In this document: piece after piece, positions 16,747 to 26,708 of the stretch
How the letters are laid out: every line of letters begins with the position of its first letter
Numbering within the stretch: position 1 is the stretch's first letter
The notes under the pieces: generated by a model
Databases searched by the model: none
Told to the model about the DNA's origin: nothing
What the model saw: the letters and a program-made list of their open reading frames with translations, nothing else
Made by a program: the position numbers and the translations under genes
Assembly (NCBI GenBank): GCA_024304995.1
Contig: JAMWZD010000003.1
Span: forward strand, 372,001-436,000
Origin: Rickettsiales bacterium
GTDB taxonomy: Bacteria; Pseudomonadota; Alphaproteobacteria; Rickettsiales; UBA998
DNA length: 64,000 nt
Reading direction: 5' to 3'

Positions 16747-17355
16747 ATGAAACATCTATTTTTAGCGTTATTTCTTCTCATATCTTCAGCAGCGGATGCA
16801 GATGTAAATGCGGAATTGCTTAAGAAAGCTGAAAACTATCTGAATGATATCAAAACTATCAAGGCTGAATTCACGCAAATTGCCCCGAATGGAGCGCTTT
16901 CTACGGGCATGTTTTACATGCGGCGTCCTGGGTTGATGCGCTGGCAGTATAATCCTCCTGTACCAGTGCTGATGGTATCTCGTGGTGATATGCTGCGCTT
17001 TATAGATTATGAACTGGAGCAGGTGAGTGATATTCCGCTGAAAAATTCGATAGCTTCCTTACTTGCCAGAAAGACGATTGACTTCAGCAATGACAGCATC
17101 AAAGTGTTAAAAGCTGATTCAGAAGATATGGTCACTATTATTAGCGCCGCGCAGGCAGGTGCGATAGAAGATGGCATCATTACTTTTGAATTTGAAGAGC
17201 AGCCATTTAAACTTCGAAATATTATTTTGAAAGATGCAAAAGGGGAGGAAACCAATATCTCACTGAGCGGTGCTCAATATAATCTATCGCTGGATTCTGA
17301 CCTCTTTCAGATGGAAGATCCACGCCTGAAATGGCGTCGCAGCAATCGCAGATAA
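16747..17355 (+). CDS. lolA: Outer-membrane lipoprotein carrier protein LolA
   Basis: A signal peptide ([18 protein letters not shown]) is followed by the LolA beta-barrel half. Features are [20 protein letters not shown] and [20 protein letters not shown], matching the family's FxQ and RPG(K/R)xRW(x)Y motifs. It shuttles lipoproteins across the periplasm. At 202 residues the length is normal. The last residues are basic (KWRRSNRR). It follows recR by 3 bases and precedes a small DUF2256 gene by 1 base. Confidence 0.92.
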   Translation: MKHLFLALFLLISSAADADVNAELLKKAENYLNDIKTIKAEFTQIAPNGALSTGMFYMRRPGLMRWQYNPPVPVLMVSRGDMLRFIDYELEQVSDIPLKNSIASLLARKTIDFSNDSIKVLKADSEDMVTIISAAQAGAIEDGIITFEFEEQPFKLRNIILKDAKGEETNISLSGAQYNLSLDSDLFQMEDPRLKWRRSNRR

Positions 17356-17356
17356 T

Positions 17357-17494
17357 ATGGCGCATAAAAAGCCACATCTTCCAAGCAAGATATGCGAAAC
17401 ATGCAAAAAACCATTTGCGTGGCGCAAGAAGTGGGAACGCTGCTGGGATGAGGTGAAATATTGCTCAAAACGCTGCGCTAACAGCAAATCCTAA
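17357..17494 (+). CDS. DUF2256 family small zinc-finger-like protein, 45 aa
   Basis: The 45-residue product has [18 protein letters not shown] followed by CSKRC. This matches the DUF2256 pattern: a Cys2...Cys2 knuckle with the [18 protein letters not shown] signature. It probably binds one Zn2+; function is unknown. It starts 1 base after the lolA stop and is likely co-transcribed. Its stop overlaps the end of the convergent Sel1 lipoprotein gene. Confidence 0.85.
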   Translation: MAHKKPHLPSKICETCKKPFAWRKKWERCWDEVKYCSKRCANSKS

Positions 17495-18570
17495 CGTGCT
17501 GCCATTGCGCGATATTTCTTTGCCAGTGCATGTGCGTGAGGGGACTTCAGGCGTTCCAGCTGCGCCGCCACTTTATATGCCTGACCTGGGCGCAACTTTA
17601 ATGCTTCGTCATAATAATATTCAGCAGAATCAAGATTCTGAGCTGTGCCATATCCCGCTGCATAATAGCCTGCCAGCTTCGCATAATCACTGAACATATA
17701 ATGATTCTGGTGCTTGCTATTTACGTATTTATACTGCCAGTAAAGTGCTTCATGCGGGCGCTCATCATACCATCCGCCCTGTTCAAATGCGTCAGCCATA
17801 AGCGACATTGCGTATATATTACCTGATTCCGCCAGAGATTTAGTGTATTGCAGCGCTTTATCTGTGTCTCTGGGAACAACCCGTCCTTCACGATAGATTT
17901 CTGCAAGCATCTGCAAAGCGTAGCTATCCTGCGGGTCATGTTTCAATGCGGCTATCAGATGTTCAAATGCGCGCTGACCGTTATAATATGGTGAATTTTG
18001 ATTATTATATAATTGCGCAATCAGCACATGATATTCATCATTTCCTTTAGCAATTTCTGCATGATAATGCAAAATGGCATCTTCAATCAGCTGCTCGCCT
18101 GTGTCTTGCTTTAAATATTCGTATATTGTGCCAAGCAATGCTTTTGCGGGAACATAATAATCCTTTGCAGGGCGAAGCCAATGCACAGCTTTGGTATATT
18201 CACCGCGCTTCCCATAATATTCACCCAGATAAAAACGGGCTTTATGATCTCCAAACAGAGATGCCTGCTGCAAAAGCTGGATTGAATTATCATCATAAAA
18301 CTCATATTTATCATAAAAACTGCGTGCGAACTGGCGATATGCTTCTCCAAGTTTTTGCTCAGAAGCATTAGATTTGCTGCGTTTGAAAATAGTTTTACGC
18401 GCTTTTTGCAGTTCAGGAGCGTTATATTGCGTATCAGACAGTAACCTTTCCGCGTCAATCACGCCAGAGTCTGTCTGAGGTGCACAGGACGCAATGAATG
18501 CTACAAGCGCCAGAGTTGCACCATTTCTCAAAAGGGTCGAGGATGTCAGAGAGTCACATTTATTCATCAT
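17491..18570 (-). CDS. Sel1-like TPR repeat lipoprotein, 359 aa
   Basis: A lipoprotein-type signal ends in FIASCAP near residue 29 (lipobox IASC), so the mature protein is lipid-anchored. The rest is a solenoid of Sel1/TPR-like repeats, e.g. [20 protein letters not shown], then [20 protein letters not shown] and [19 protein letters not shown]. Such proteins scaffold envelope complexes; AlgK of alginate export has a similar design. The gene is divergent from a PilZ-TM protein, a pairing reminiscent of c-di-GMP-controlled exopolysaccharide systems, although no synthase or export gene is nearby. Confidence 0.75.
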   Translation of the reverse strand: MMNKCDSLTSSTLLRNGATLALVAFIASCAPQTDSGVIDAERLLSDTQYNAPELQKARKTIFKRSKSNASEQKLGEAYRQFARSFYDKYEFYDDNSIQLLQQASLFGDHKARFYLGEYYGKRGEYTKAVHWLRPAKDYYVPAKALLGTIYEYLKQDTGEQLIEDAILHYHAEIAKGNDEYHVLIAQLYNNQNSPYYNGQRAFEHLIAALKHDPQDSYALQMLAEIYREGRVVPRDTDKALQYTKSLAESGNIYAMSLMADAFEQGGWYDERPHEALYWQYKYVNSKHQNHYMFSDYAKLAGYYAAGYGTAQNLDSAEYYYDEALKLRPGQAYKVAAQLERLKSPHAHALAKKYRAMAAR

Positions 18571-18659
18571 GATATTATCACGCCACTTTAAAGTTTATTT
18601 AACCTATCTCATCACATATAATAGTGAATTGTCAAAGCCTATCTTTAGAGAAAAAACAC

Positions 18660-19142
18660 ATGCAGCAAGCAAAACAGCAGGAACAATCCCAACGTACGCA
18701 TATCAGGCTTGATCTGCCAATCAGCGTTATGGTGCAGGACACCAGATTGAAAGTGATTGACTGGTCACATAGCGGGATTGCATTTAATTCGGCTACGCTC
18801 GCCTCACGCGGGGTGATGCTGCGCAAGGAAGATGTGATTCAGGCAGAATTGCTGTTTGAATTTGAAGGGTTCTCGTTGCGTGTGCCATTGCAATGTGAAG
18901 TGCGATATGTTAATGGCGGTGCAACGCGTGTCGGCTGCAAATTTCATCAGATGGACAAAAAAAATGTGCAAACTATGCAATATCTGGTGAAAGCGTATCT
19001 TTCTGGCAAGCTGGAAGATGTAGGGGATTTGCTGGAAGTCAGCACTCTGCCAGAAAAAAACGCACCGAAGAAAAGCGGTTTTCGCCATGAGATAGCCTAT
19101 AGTCTGCTTATTGCGGCTATCATTTGTCTGGCATTCTTGTGA
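18660..19142 (+). CDS. PilZ-domain protein with C-terminal TM anchor, 160 aa
   Basis: The c-di-GMP-binding motifs are seen: RTHIR (RxxxR) near residue 12 and DWSHSGIAF (D/NxSxxG) near residue 35, followed by a PilZ beta barrel. The C-terminus ends in a TM helix (IAYSLLIAAIICLAFL), so the domain is held at the inner membrane facing the cytoplasm. I chose ATG 18660; a GTG at 18624 is possible. It is likely a membrane-anchored c-di-GMP receptor. The neighbouring divergent Sel1 lipoprotein may be a partner; secD downstream is probably independent. Confidence 0.75.
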   Translation: MQQAKQQEQSQRTHIRLDLPISVMVQDTRLKVIDWSHSGIAFNSATLASRGVMLRKEDVIQAELLFEFEGFSLRVPLQCEVRYVNGGATRVGCKFHQMDKKNVQTMQYLVKAYLSGKLEDVGDLLEVSTLPEKNAPKKSGFRHEIAYSLLIAAIICLAFL

Positions 19143-19205
19143 TAGTATTTCATATTAATATATAAATACTGGACGAAACAGACTTTCTGCGCCATAAGAA
19201 TTGCC

Positions 19206-20792
19206 ATGAATAATATGTTGCATTTCCCGAAATGGAAAATTGTGAGCGTGATGTTGGTGTGCCTCTGGTTCATGATGCTGGCATTGCCAAACGCACTAAA
19301 TGATGAAACCTTAAACAGCCTCCCTGAATTTATGCAGGGGGAACGTGTGAATCTTGGGCTGGATTTGCGCGGAGGGTCTTATCTGTTGCTTGAAATAGAT
19401 CAGGACACCGTTAAAAAAGACCATATCACCAATCTGCGCACTGCAGTGCGCTCTGAACTGCGTGATAAAAAAATTGGATATAAAGTTCTGAAAGTGCAGG
19501 GACAGAAGGTGAAGGTAACATTGCGTCCAGAAACCATCCCGCAGGATCTGAACGTTAAAAACCTGTTTCGCCGTATAGATTCTGGCATCGAAATCAACGA
19601 AGCAGGCGAAGCGCGTTATGAGTTAAGCTATACGGAGGAGGCTCATCAGAACAAAATATCTTCTGTTGTCGCGCAGACTATCGAAATTATAGGGCGACGT
19701 ATTGATGAAACAGGAACCAGAGAGCCTGTTATTCAGCAACAAGGAGAAGGGCGAATATTATTGCAGGTTCCTGGGCTTGAAGACCCTCAGAAACTTAAAG
19801 ACATTTTAGGGCAGACAGCAAAACTAACGTTCCATATGGTCAATCATTCTGTGAGTGAAGAAGATATTTATAATCGTAATGTTCCATTAGGCACGAAAAT
19901 TTTCATGTCAGAACAGGATGGTGGCGTTCCGCCTCAACCATATGCACTATATTCTGAAGCGTTGCTAAGCGGGGAATCTTTGATAGATGCCAATGCATCA
20001 GATGACAGAGGAAACCCTATTGTAGCTTTCCGTTTTGACACTCAGGGAGCGCGGAAATTCGGTGAAATTACCAAAGAGAATATTGGAAAGCAATTTGCTG
20101 TAGTGCTAGATGGCAAAGTGATCACAGCCCCTGTTATCCGTTCTGCAATTTTGGGGGGGAGTGGCATCATTGAAGGGAATTTCACACGTGAATCCGCGCA
20201 GGATCTAGCTTTGCTGTTACGTGCTGGAGCATTGCCCACAGATGTCAAAATTATTGAAGAACGTAGTGTAGGTCCAAGTCTGGGTGCTGACTCTATCCGT
20301 GCGGGTACTGTAGCAGCGGTAATTGCAGTCGCGCTTGTTATTGTTTTCATGTTGCTATCATACGGATTGTTCGGATTGTTCTCAAATATCGCGCTTTGCT
20401 TCAACATCATCATTCTGCTTGGAGCATTGTCTTTGTTGCAGGCAACGCTGACCTTGCCAGGCATTGCAGGCATCATCCTGACACTGGGTATGGCGGTGGA
20501 TGCAAATGTGCTTATTTTTGAACGTATCAAAGAAGAAATTGCAAAAAATCAGGGCATTTTGAAAGCAGTGGATAAAGGGTTCAGTAGTGCATTCGGCACT
20601 ATTCTGGATTCTAACCTCACTACCTTAATTGCAGCATTTGTGTTATTTTACTTTGGCAGTGGCACAGTGAAAGGATTTGCTGTGACCCTGTCATTTGGCA
20701 TTCTGAGTTCTATGTTTTCTGCCATTATGCTAACCCGTTTAATGATTGTCGTGTGGATGAAAAAAACACGACCTAAAACACTTCCTTTATAA
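19206..20792 (+). CDS. secD: Protein translocase subunit SecD
   Basis: SecD uses the proton motive force to aid Sec-dependent export. It has an N-terminal TM, then LNLGLDLRGGSYLLLEID-type sequence (here VNLGLDLRGGSYLLLEID), a large periplasmic domain with IGRRIDETGTREPVIQQQG, and five C-terminal TM helices including ALSLLQATLTLPGIAGIILT and GMAVDANVLIFERIKEE. At 528 residues the length is normal. secF, usually next, is not present; the following gene starts a different module. No yajC is seen upstream. Confidence 0.95.
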   Translation: MNNMLHFPKWKIVSVMLVCLWFMMLALPNALNDETLNSLPEFMQGERVNLGLDLRGGSYLLLEIDQDTVKKDHITNLRTAVRSELRDKKIGYKVLKVQGQKVKVTLRPETIPQDLNVKNLFRRIDSGIEINEAGEARYELSYTEEAHQNKISSVVAQTIEIIGRRIDETGTREPVIQQQGEGRILLQVPGLEDPQKLKDILGQTAKLTFHMVNHSVSEEDIYNRNVPLGTKIFMSEQDGGVPPQPYALYSEALLSGESLIDANASDDRGNPIVAFRFDTQGARKFGEITKENIGKQFAVVLDGKVITAPVIRSAILGGSGIIEGNFTRESAQDLALLLRAGALPTDVKIIEERSVGPSLGADSIRAGTVAAVIAVALVIVFMLLSYGLFGLFSNIALCFNIIILLGALSLLQATLTLPGIAGIILTLGMAVDANVLIFERIKEEIAKNQGILKAVDKGFSSAFGTILDSNLTTLIAAFVLFYFGSGTVKGFAVTLSFGILSSMFSAIMLTRLMIVVWMKKTRPKTLPL

Positions 20793-20811
20793 AAATATGA
20801 TGAGTTTATCT

Positions 20812-21330
20812 ATGAAAAAAATTGCTTTATCTGCAATCATCCTGTCATTTTTTCTTGCCAATAATGCTGCAGCAAAAAACGAAAGACGAGTGATTGTTGG
20901 CTATATTGAAAAAGTGACGATTCCAAATATTGACATTAACTATAAGGCAAAGCTGGATACGGGCGCGCAGACATCTTCCATACATGCAGATATAATTGAA
21001 GTTATTCAGCCTGATGAAGAAAGTGATGAAAAGGGGTATGTGTTATTTTCGTTAAAAACAGAAGATGGCACGCCGACACAGATTAAAAAAGATATTGAAC
21101 GCATGGTGCGAATCAAAAAGAAAGAGGGCGGAACGCAAATCCGCCCCACTATTATGATGACATTTTGCATAGCGGGTACTCTGGTTGAAGAAGAAGTTAA
21201 TCTTGCAGACAGAGACCATTTTAACTATGAAGTGCTGGTGGGACGCAACATGCTTGAAAAAGCGCTGTTTATTGTGGACGTCTCCAAAACATTTACCTCG
21301 CAACCGCGTTGCGTTGCAGAAAGTGAGTAA
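20812..21330 (+). CDS. RimB-like retropepsin-fold (ATP-dependent zinc protease family) exported protein
   Basis: The core KAKLDTGAQTSSIHAD carries the D-T-G-A catalytic-type motif of retropepsin-like proteins in PF05618 (named ATP-dependent zinc protease; related to RimB). A signal peptide (MKKIALSAIILSFFLANNAA) indicates periplasmic location. DHFNYEVLVGRNMLEKALFI is a second family block. I chose ATG 20812; upstream in-frame ATGs at 20797 and 20800 would add a few residues. It is the first gene of a three-gene module with a transglutaminase-like 7TM protein and an ATP-grasp ligase. Confidence 0.8.
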   Translation: MKKIALSAIILSFFLANNAAAKNERRVIVGYIEKVTIPNIDINYKAKLDTGAQTSSIHADIIEVIQPDEESDEKGYVLFSLKTEDGTPTQIKKDIERMVRIKKKEGGTQIRPTIMMTFCIAGTLVEEEVNLADRDHFNYEVLVGRNMLEKALFIVDVSKTFTSQPRCVAESE

Positions 21331-21332
21331 TT

Positions 21333-22946
21333 ATGTGGAGAACGCTATTAACGTTATCTGTTGCTGGAGTCTGCATTATTGCCGCTCTGTTCATAGCTAT
21401 TTATAAACATACACAGCTTTCCTTTCCACTCACACCAGATGCTTCGATTGATAGCTGGTATATTGAACTGCACACGACACTGCAATCCCCCGCGCGATGG
21501 ACACGAAAATATCGCAATGAAGAGGCAGTAGTATCCGTTATTTCCCCGCGCAATAGCGAGGGATATGCCGTGGTGGATAAACAGATTATTGCAAGAGATT
21601 TTGGTCGTCAGACACTAAAGGATGCAGATAACCGTATTATTAGTCTAAGCAAAAGAGAGCCTGATAATTCAGAATCAATCTATATCCGTTTCCTGCTATA
21701 TGAGCTTGATGTGGATGACACAACAGCCAAAAAGCAGGAGCTTCCGTCAGAATTAAGTCAGAATGAATATAGCCAGAAAAACCGCATCAAATCTCCAGAG
21801 GATTCGCTTGCCGAAGTTTATGAGCTGATAGATGAGCTGATCGAAGTATCGCGTCGTAAGTCATCTTCTCATAAAACATTCACGATGGAGCTTTATAAGA
21901 CGATTCAGGAACAGCGCGATGCCGCGCGCCACATCAAAACATTTGCAACACTGGAAAATGAAGCGCAGCTAATGCTTACCCTTCTGCGTGCGCACGGGGT
22001 AACTGCACGTCCTGCACATGGGCTGAAACTGGAAAAAACAACCATGCGTTCTGCACAGATTGTCAACTGGATCGAGATTTATCATAAAGATTCATGGCGA
22101 CAGTTTGACATGGAAACTGGCAAATTTGTTGATGAGGACAAACCCTATTATCGCTGGTGGTCTGGCGACCGTCCATTAGTGGAAACCAGTTTTTTCAGCA
22201 ACAAAGTAACCAATATATCCGTGAAGCCAAACGTGGATAGTTCGCTCACACGTGCTTTGTGGCAGGCAAGAGAGAAACAACCCGTAGCTTATCGTCTGGC
22301 GCTGCAGAATCTGCCGCTTGAACAGCAGCTGGTGATGCAGGTATTGTTGTTAATGCCATTAGGCGCACTTATTGTATCGTTCCTGCGTCAGGTGATTGGT
22401 GTTAAAACCTTTGGAACGTTTATGCCTGTGCTGGTGGCGCTTGCATTCCGTGAAACAGGTCTTGGGTTTGGCATTATTTTCTTCTCAACACTGATATTTG
22501 TCGGGTTGACCTTAAGAAGCTATCTGAAAAATCTGCAATTATTGTTAGTGCCGCGTCTTTCAACAGTGCTTACGGTTGTAGTCATGATCATCATGCTTGG
22601 CATGATATTATTCAAGGATAGTGATATTCCGCTTGGTGTGTCAGTTGCGCTTTTCCCTGTTGTGATTGTAACGATGTTCATTGAACGTATGTCACTCGTC
22701 TGGGAAGAACGTGGCGCCAGAAACGCACTGACTGCATGTGCAGGAAGTCTGGTGGTGTCGTGTCTGGTATATATTATTATTATCAATCCGATAGTGCGTC
22801 ATGCGATGTTTACATTCCCAGAACTATTGCTGGTGATCTTCGGATGCTGTCTGATGCTAGGGCGGTATAATGGTTATAAGCTGACTGAATATTATCGTTT
22901 CCGCCAGTTGCGCCGCTCTATGGACGCATTAAACAAGTCGAGATAA
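21333..22946 (+). CDS. Inactive transglutaminase-like protein fused to 7 TM helices
   Basis: The 537-residue protein has an N-terminal TM, a periplasmic region that includes a transglutaminase-like part (MLTLLRAHGVTARPAHGLKL, then VNWIEIYHKDSWRQFDMETG), and seven C-terminal TM helices starting at VMQVLLLMPLGALIVSFLRQ. FGTFMPVLVALAFRETGLGF is characteristic of the PF14402 7TM domain. The Cys-His-Asp triad of active transglutaminases is not evident. Known genomic pattern: it travels with a RimB-like protease and an ATP-grasp ligase, as here, and is thought to handle peptide-tag chemistry at the membrane. Confidence 0.85.
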   Translation: MWRTLLTLSVAGVCIIAALFIAIYKHTQLSFPLTPDASIDSWYIELHTTLQSPARWTRKYRNEEAVVSVISPRNSEGYAVVDKQIIARDFGRQTLKDADNRIISLSKREPDNSESIYIRFLLYELDVDDTTAKKQELPSELSQNEYSQKNRIKSPEDSLAEVYELIDELIEVSRRKSSSHKTFTMELYKTIQEQRDAARHIKTFATLENEAQLMLTLLRAHGVTARPAHGLKLEKTTMRSAQIVNWIEIYHKDSWRQFDMETGKFVDEDKPYYRWWSGDRPLVETSFFSNKVTNISVKPNVDSSLTRALWQAREKQPVAYRLALQNLPLEQQLVMQVLLLMPLGALIVSFLRQVIGVKTFGTFMPVLVALAFRETGLGFGIIFFSTLIFVGLTLRSYLKNLQLLLVPRLSTVLTVVVMIIMLGMILFKDSDIPLGVSVALFPVVIVTMFIERMSLVWEERGARNALTACAGSLVVSCLVYIIIINPIVRHAMFTFPELLLVIFGCCLMLGRYNGYKLTEYYRFRQLRRSMDALNKSR

Positions 22947-22950
22947 CATC

Positions 22951-23799
22951 ATGTTTGGTCTTTCAAAACATAAAATCATAGGGATTAATGGTCGCAATCT
23001 GGATTATATTTTTTCCAATAATAAGCGAAAATTTTATCCTGTAGCAGATAGCAAACTGACAACAAAGCAACTTGCGGAATCTGTTGGTGTGGCAGTGCCG
23101 AAGCTATATGACACGATTGAGTTTCAGCATGACTGCAAATTTTTTGCAGAAAAAGTAGAGAAATATCCTTCTTTCGTTATCAAGCCTGATCATGGCAGCG
23201 GCGGCGGCGGCATTATGGTGATCAAGGAAAAAGTTTTTGCGGGATATCGCAAGGCATCGGGCGAAATTGAAGACGCTCAGACCATACGATTTCATTTGCA
23301 GAATGTGCTGAGTGGCATGTTTTCTCTGGGTGGCCAGCCTGATATTGCATTAATTGAGCAGGCAGTGGCATTTGACCCCATATTCGAAATGATTGCCTAT
23401 CAGGGAGTTCCTGATGTTCGCATTATCGTGCGGCAGGGAACACCATTGATGGCAATGCTTCGGCTGCCAACCAAAGCATCAGATGGTAAAGCCAATCTTC
23501 ATGTTGGAGGCATTGGCGCTGGCATTGATATGGAAAATGGTGTTACCACCCACGCAGTGCAGCATAATCGTTATATTGAGCGTCACCCTGAAACTGGACA
23601 TATTTTAAGAGGGCATAACATCCCTTACTGGAAAGATATGCTGGATATTGCTGTGAAAATGCAAACCGCTTCAAAGCTGGGTTATGTCGGCGTTGACATT
23701 GTTCTGGACAAAAATGAAGGGCCGATGATACTCGAAATTAATGCGCGACCTGGCATTTCTATTCAGGTCGCGAATCAATGTGGTTTAGGAAGTCGCTAA
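22951..23799 (+). CDS. Alpha-L-glutamate ligase-like ATP-grasp protein
   Basis: This is a RimK-related ATP-grasp enzyme (PF14397/TIGR02291 type). It has the Gly-rich ATP loop SFVIKPDHGSGGGGIMVI and the Mg2+-binding EINARPG segment near the C-terminus (MILEINARPGISIQVANQCG). It probably ligates amino acids to a peptide or protein substrate. It lies 4 bases after the 7TM gene; the three-gene set is a recognised but functionally unresolved module. Its 3' end overlaps the convergent mipZ gene by 15 bases. Confidence 0.85.
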   Translation: MFGLSKHKIIGINGRNLDYIFSNNKRKFYPVADSKLTTKQLAESVGVAVPKLYDTIEFQHDCKFFAEKVEKYPSFVIKPDHGSGGGGIMVIKEKVFAGYRKASGEIEDAQTIRFHLQNVLSGMFSLGGQPDIALIEQAVAFDPIFEMIAYQGVPDVRIIVRQGTPLMAMLRLPTKASDGKANLHVGGIGAGIDMENGVTTHAVQHNRYIERHPETGHILRGHNIPYWKDMLDIAVKMQTASKLGYVGVDIVLDKNEGPMILEINARPGISIQVANQCGLGSR

Positions 23800-24861
23800 T
23801 TCAGGAGCTTTAAAAGCCTTTGCCGCTTTAGACAGGGCTGATGGTTCTTCCTTATTTTCATTCGCAGCTGGTTTTGCGTCAGACACTGTCACTTCTTTTT
23901 CAGTGCTTTTTGTAGAATTAGCCTCTGTTTTTGCTTCTTTTTTTGGTGCAATCGTACTATCTGATGCTTTCTTCTGTTGCTCTTCTTCGCGCAGTTTTTC
24001 AATGCGTTGATTGATAATATCAATATTGAGCGTTTTCAAAAGCTCGCGCACTTCCTGACGTGCGGCAATGTGAGACATGGACACTTTCACATTGGAGTTC
24101 GCTTCAATCACATCCAGCACCGTCAGACCCTGAAGAAACAATTCACGGAAAATCACACGCTCGCTGAAACCTGCTGCAGCGCGGAAACCAATTCGGCGAG
24201 ATAATTCTTTCGTTACTTTTGCCATGAAGCGTTTGTTTTTTGCATCCAGATTGCTAAGGCGGTTGCGCATCACCACCCAGTCAATGGAGCCACCATCACG
24301 TTTGGCACGTTGCAATTTCTGCTCCCAGACGATTTCACTGTAAATACTTGGTTTGATAATTTCCAGTGTGCGACCATCAACAGATGCCAACACATCCAAA
24401 TCTACGAAACTATCATTTATTGGCGTAATAATCGTATCCGCAAAAGAATGCGCCAAGCGGGAAAGAAATGTGTCATTTCCTGGTGTATCAATTACCACAA
24501 AGTCGCAGCTGCCATACATGGTGGAAAGCGATTGTGCAAAACGATCACGCTCATCCTTTTTTGCTTCTTCCTGAGAATCAAACGGACTTTTATTGACTAC
24601 CGCATGACGTGGAACAGGCATGGAAATGCCTTCTTTCGCAATCGTCTGACGGCGGTTTTCAACATAACGCGTTAAAGAACGCTGGCGTGAATCCAGATCA
24701 ATACAGCCAACGGAAAATCCAAGACGCAACAGAGAAATAATCAAATGCATCGTAGTAGTGGTTTTCCCGCAACCACCTTTCTCATTTCCTACAATAATAA
24801 TATGCGCTTTCTTCTTTTGCGCTTTTCCGTCAATAGGGCTTACGATCTTTGGCAATTCCAT
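23785..24861 (-). CDS. mipZ: Division-plane positioning ATPase MipZ (ParA/MinD family)
   Basis: MipZ forms a gradient from the poles that limits FtsZ to midcell in Alphaproteobacteria lacking MinCDE. The deviant Walker A is VGNEKGGCGKTTTTMHL, with LGFSVGCIDLDSRQRSLTRY following; DFVVIDTPGNDTFLSRLAHS is Walker B-like. The ATPase domain ends near residue 275. The last ~80 residues are a low-complexity Lys/Glu/Ala/Ser tail (KKEAKTEANSTKSTEKEV), absent from typical MipZ proteins. ParA is an alternative, but the LTRYVENR block favours MipZ. Confidence 0.85.
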   Translation of the reverse strand: MELPKIVSPIDGKAQKKKAHIIIVGNEKGGCGKTTTTMHLIISLLRLGFSVGCIDLDSRQRSLTRYVENRRQTIAKEGISMPVPRHAVVNKSPFDSQEEAKKDERDRFAQSLSTMYGSCDFVVIDTPGNDTFLSRLAHSFADTIITPINDSFVDLDVLASVDGRTLEIIKPSIYSEIVWEQKLQRAKRDGGSIDWVVMRNRLSNLDAKNKRFMAKVTKELSRRIGFRAAAGFSERVIFRELFLQGLTVLDVIEANSNVKVSMSHIAARQEVRELLKTLNIDIINQRIEKLREEEQQKKASDSTIAPKKEAKTEANSTKSTEKEVTVSDAKPAANENKEEPSALSKAAKAFKAPELATS

Positions 24862-24930
24862 GTAACTTTTCCTGATTCGTTATGTGTTGCTAAATTAACG
24901 CATTTGCAGCGAATGTAAAGCAGTGAAACA

Positions 24931-26667
24931 TTAAATATCGGCGTAAATATGCGTTTCTGCTTGCGCTCCCGGGTGGGTTACTGCGCCAAATTCTGCAGAA
25001 CCAACCGTTTTGGCATATTTCCATAATGTACCTGAATTATAATCCGTTTTGCGTGGTTTCCATGCGGCGCGGCGCTTTTGCAGTTCCACTTCGCTCACTA
25101 CAACATCCAGCGTGCCTTTTTCTGCGTCAATATTGATAGTGTCACCGTCCTTAATAAGTGCAATTACGCCGCCTACGGCTGCTTCTGGCCCCACATGACC
25201 AATGCAGAATCCACGCGTTGCACCCGAAAAACGTCCATCTGTGATGAGTGCCACTTTGTCTCCAGTGCCTTGCCCATAGAGCGCGGCAGTGGTTGCCAGC
25301 ATTTCGCGCATACCTGGTCCGCCTTTTGGCCCTTCATAGCGAATGACAAACACGTCACCTTCATCATAAGCTCGGTTTTCGACACATGCAAATGCATCTT
25401 CTTCACAGTCGAAGCAACGTGCTTTCCCGCTGAAGGTGAGTTTTTTCATGCCCGCTACTTTCACAATCGCTCCCTCTGGCGCGAGATTTCCTTTTAAGGT
25501 GACTACGCCACCCGTTGGAGTAATTGGAGATTTATGATGATATATGACTTTTTTGCCGTTTGATGGGGTTTCGTCTGGCATAGATACTTTTGCCAGATTG
25601 TCCGCCATAGATTCCCCTGTTACTGTGACGCAATCCCCATGCAAAAACCCGCCATCATGCAACACTTTTAATGCCACCTGCACGCCGCCTGCTTCATGCA
25701 TATCTTTTGCAACATACTGTCCGCCTGGTTTCAAATCTGCAATATACGGCGTACGTTTGAAGATTTCGCCGACATGGTGAATGTTAAATTCAATGCCTGC
25801 TTCATGGGCAATAGCAGGCAAATGCAAGGCTGCATTCGTCGAACCACCTGTGGCAGCCACAATCGCCGCTGCATTTTCCAACGATTTTCGCGTCACAATA
25901 TCACGTGGGCGGAGTTTATCTTTAATCAGCTTCATCACTTGCTGACCAGAATCATACCCCACCATATCACGGGATTCATATGGTGCAGGCGCACCTGCTG
26001 AGCCTGGCATGGCGATGCCGAGCGCTTCAGAGACACATGCCATTGTGTTTGCCGTGAACTGTCCACCACATGAACCAGCAGAAGGGCAAGCGACATATTC
26101 CAGCGCGTGCAATTCATCATCACTCATCTGCCCTGCGGAATGTTGCCCTACGGCTTCAAACACATCCTGCACAGTCACATCCTTGCCTTTGTAATTGCCA
26201 GGCAGAATAGACCCGCCATAAATGAACACGCTGGGCACATTCAAACGCACCATTGCCATCATCAAGCCTGGCAAGGATTTGTCACAGCCTGCCAACCCCA
26301 CAAGCGCATCATAGCAATGTCCTCGCATGGTGAGTTCCACTGAATCTGCAATCACTTCACGCGATACGAGCGATGCTTTCATGCCTGCATGTCCCATTGC
26401 AATGCCATCTGTCACCGTAATCGTTGTAAATTCGCGTGGTGTTCCGCCTGAAGCTGCCACCCCTTTTTTCACCGTTTGTGCTTGGCGACCAAGAGAGATG
26501 TTGCAGGGTGCTGCTTCATTCCATGTGGTGGCAACGCCGACCAGCGGTTGATGCACGAGTTCTTCAGAAAGCCCCATCGCATACATATAAGACCGATGCG
26601 GCGCGCGCTCTGGTCCTTCAGTGACGTGATGAGAAACAAGTTGTGATTTGCCGTATGTCTTTTTCAT
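24931..26667 (-). CDS. ilvD: Dihydroxy-acid dehydratase
   Basis: IlvD dehydrates 2,3-dihydroxy-3-methylvalerate/isovalerate in valine, leucine and isoleucine synthesis, using a [2Fe-2S] cluster. [20 protein letters not shown] and [20 protein letters not shown] hold cluster cysteines. [20 protein letters not shown] near the C-terminus is also diagnostic. The 578-residue length is typical. Its presence shows branched-chain amino acid synthesis capacity. It lies 41 bases downstream of gloB on the same strand. Confidence 0.96.
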   Translation of the reverse strand: MKKTYGKSQLVSHHVTEGPERAPHRSYMYAMGLSEELVHQPLVGVATTWNEAAPCNISLGRQAQTVKKGVAASGGTPREFTTITVTDGIAMGHAGMKASLVSREVIADSVELTMRGHCYDALVGLAGCDKSLPGLMMAMVRLNVPSVFIYGGSILPGNYKGKDVTVQDVFEAVGQHSAGQMSDDELHALEYVACPSAGSCGGQFTANTMACVSEALGIAMPGSAGAPAPYESRDMVGYDSGQQVMKLIKDKLRPRDIVTRKSLENAAAIVAATGGSTNAALHLPAIAHEAGIEFNIHHVGEIFKRTPYIADLKPGGQYVAKDMHEAGGVQVALKVLHDGGFLHGDCVTVTGESMADNLAKVSMPDETPSNGKKVIYHHKSPITPTGGVVTLKGNLAPEGAIVKVAGMKKLTFSGKARCFDCEEDAFACVENRAYDEGDVFVIRYEGPKGGPGMREMLATTAALYGQGTGDKVALITDGRFSGATRGFCIGHVGPEAAVGGVIALIKDGDTINIDAEKGTLDVVVSEVELQKRRAAWKPRKTDYNSGTLWKYAKTVGSAEFGAVTHPGAQAETHIYADI

Positions 26668-26708
26668 GCCCGCAGATTATGCACGATTACGGCAAATGTA
26701 AATAATAA

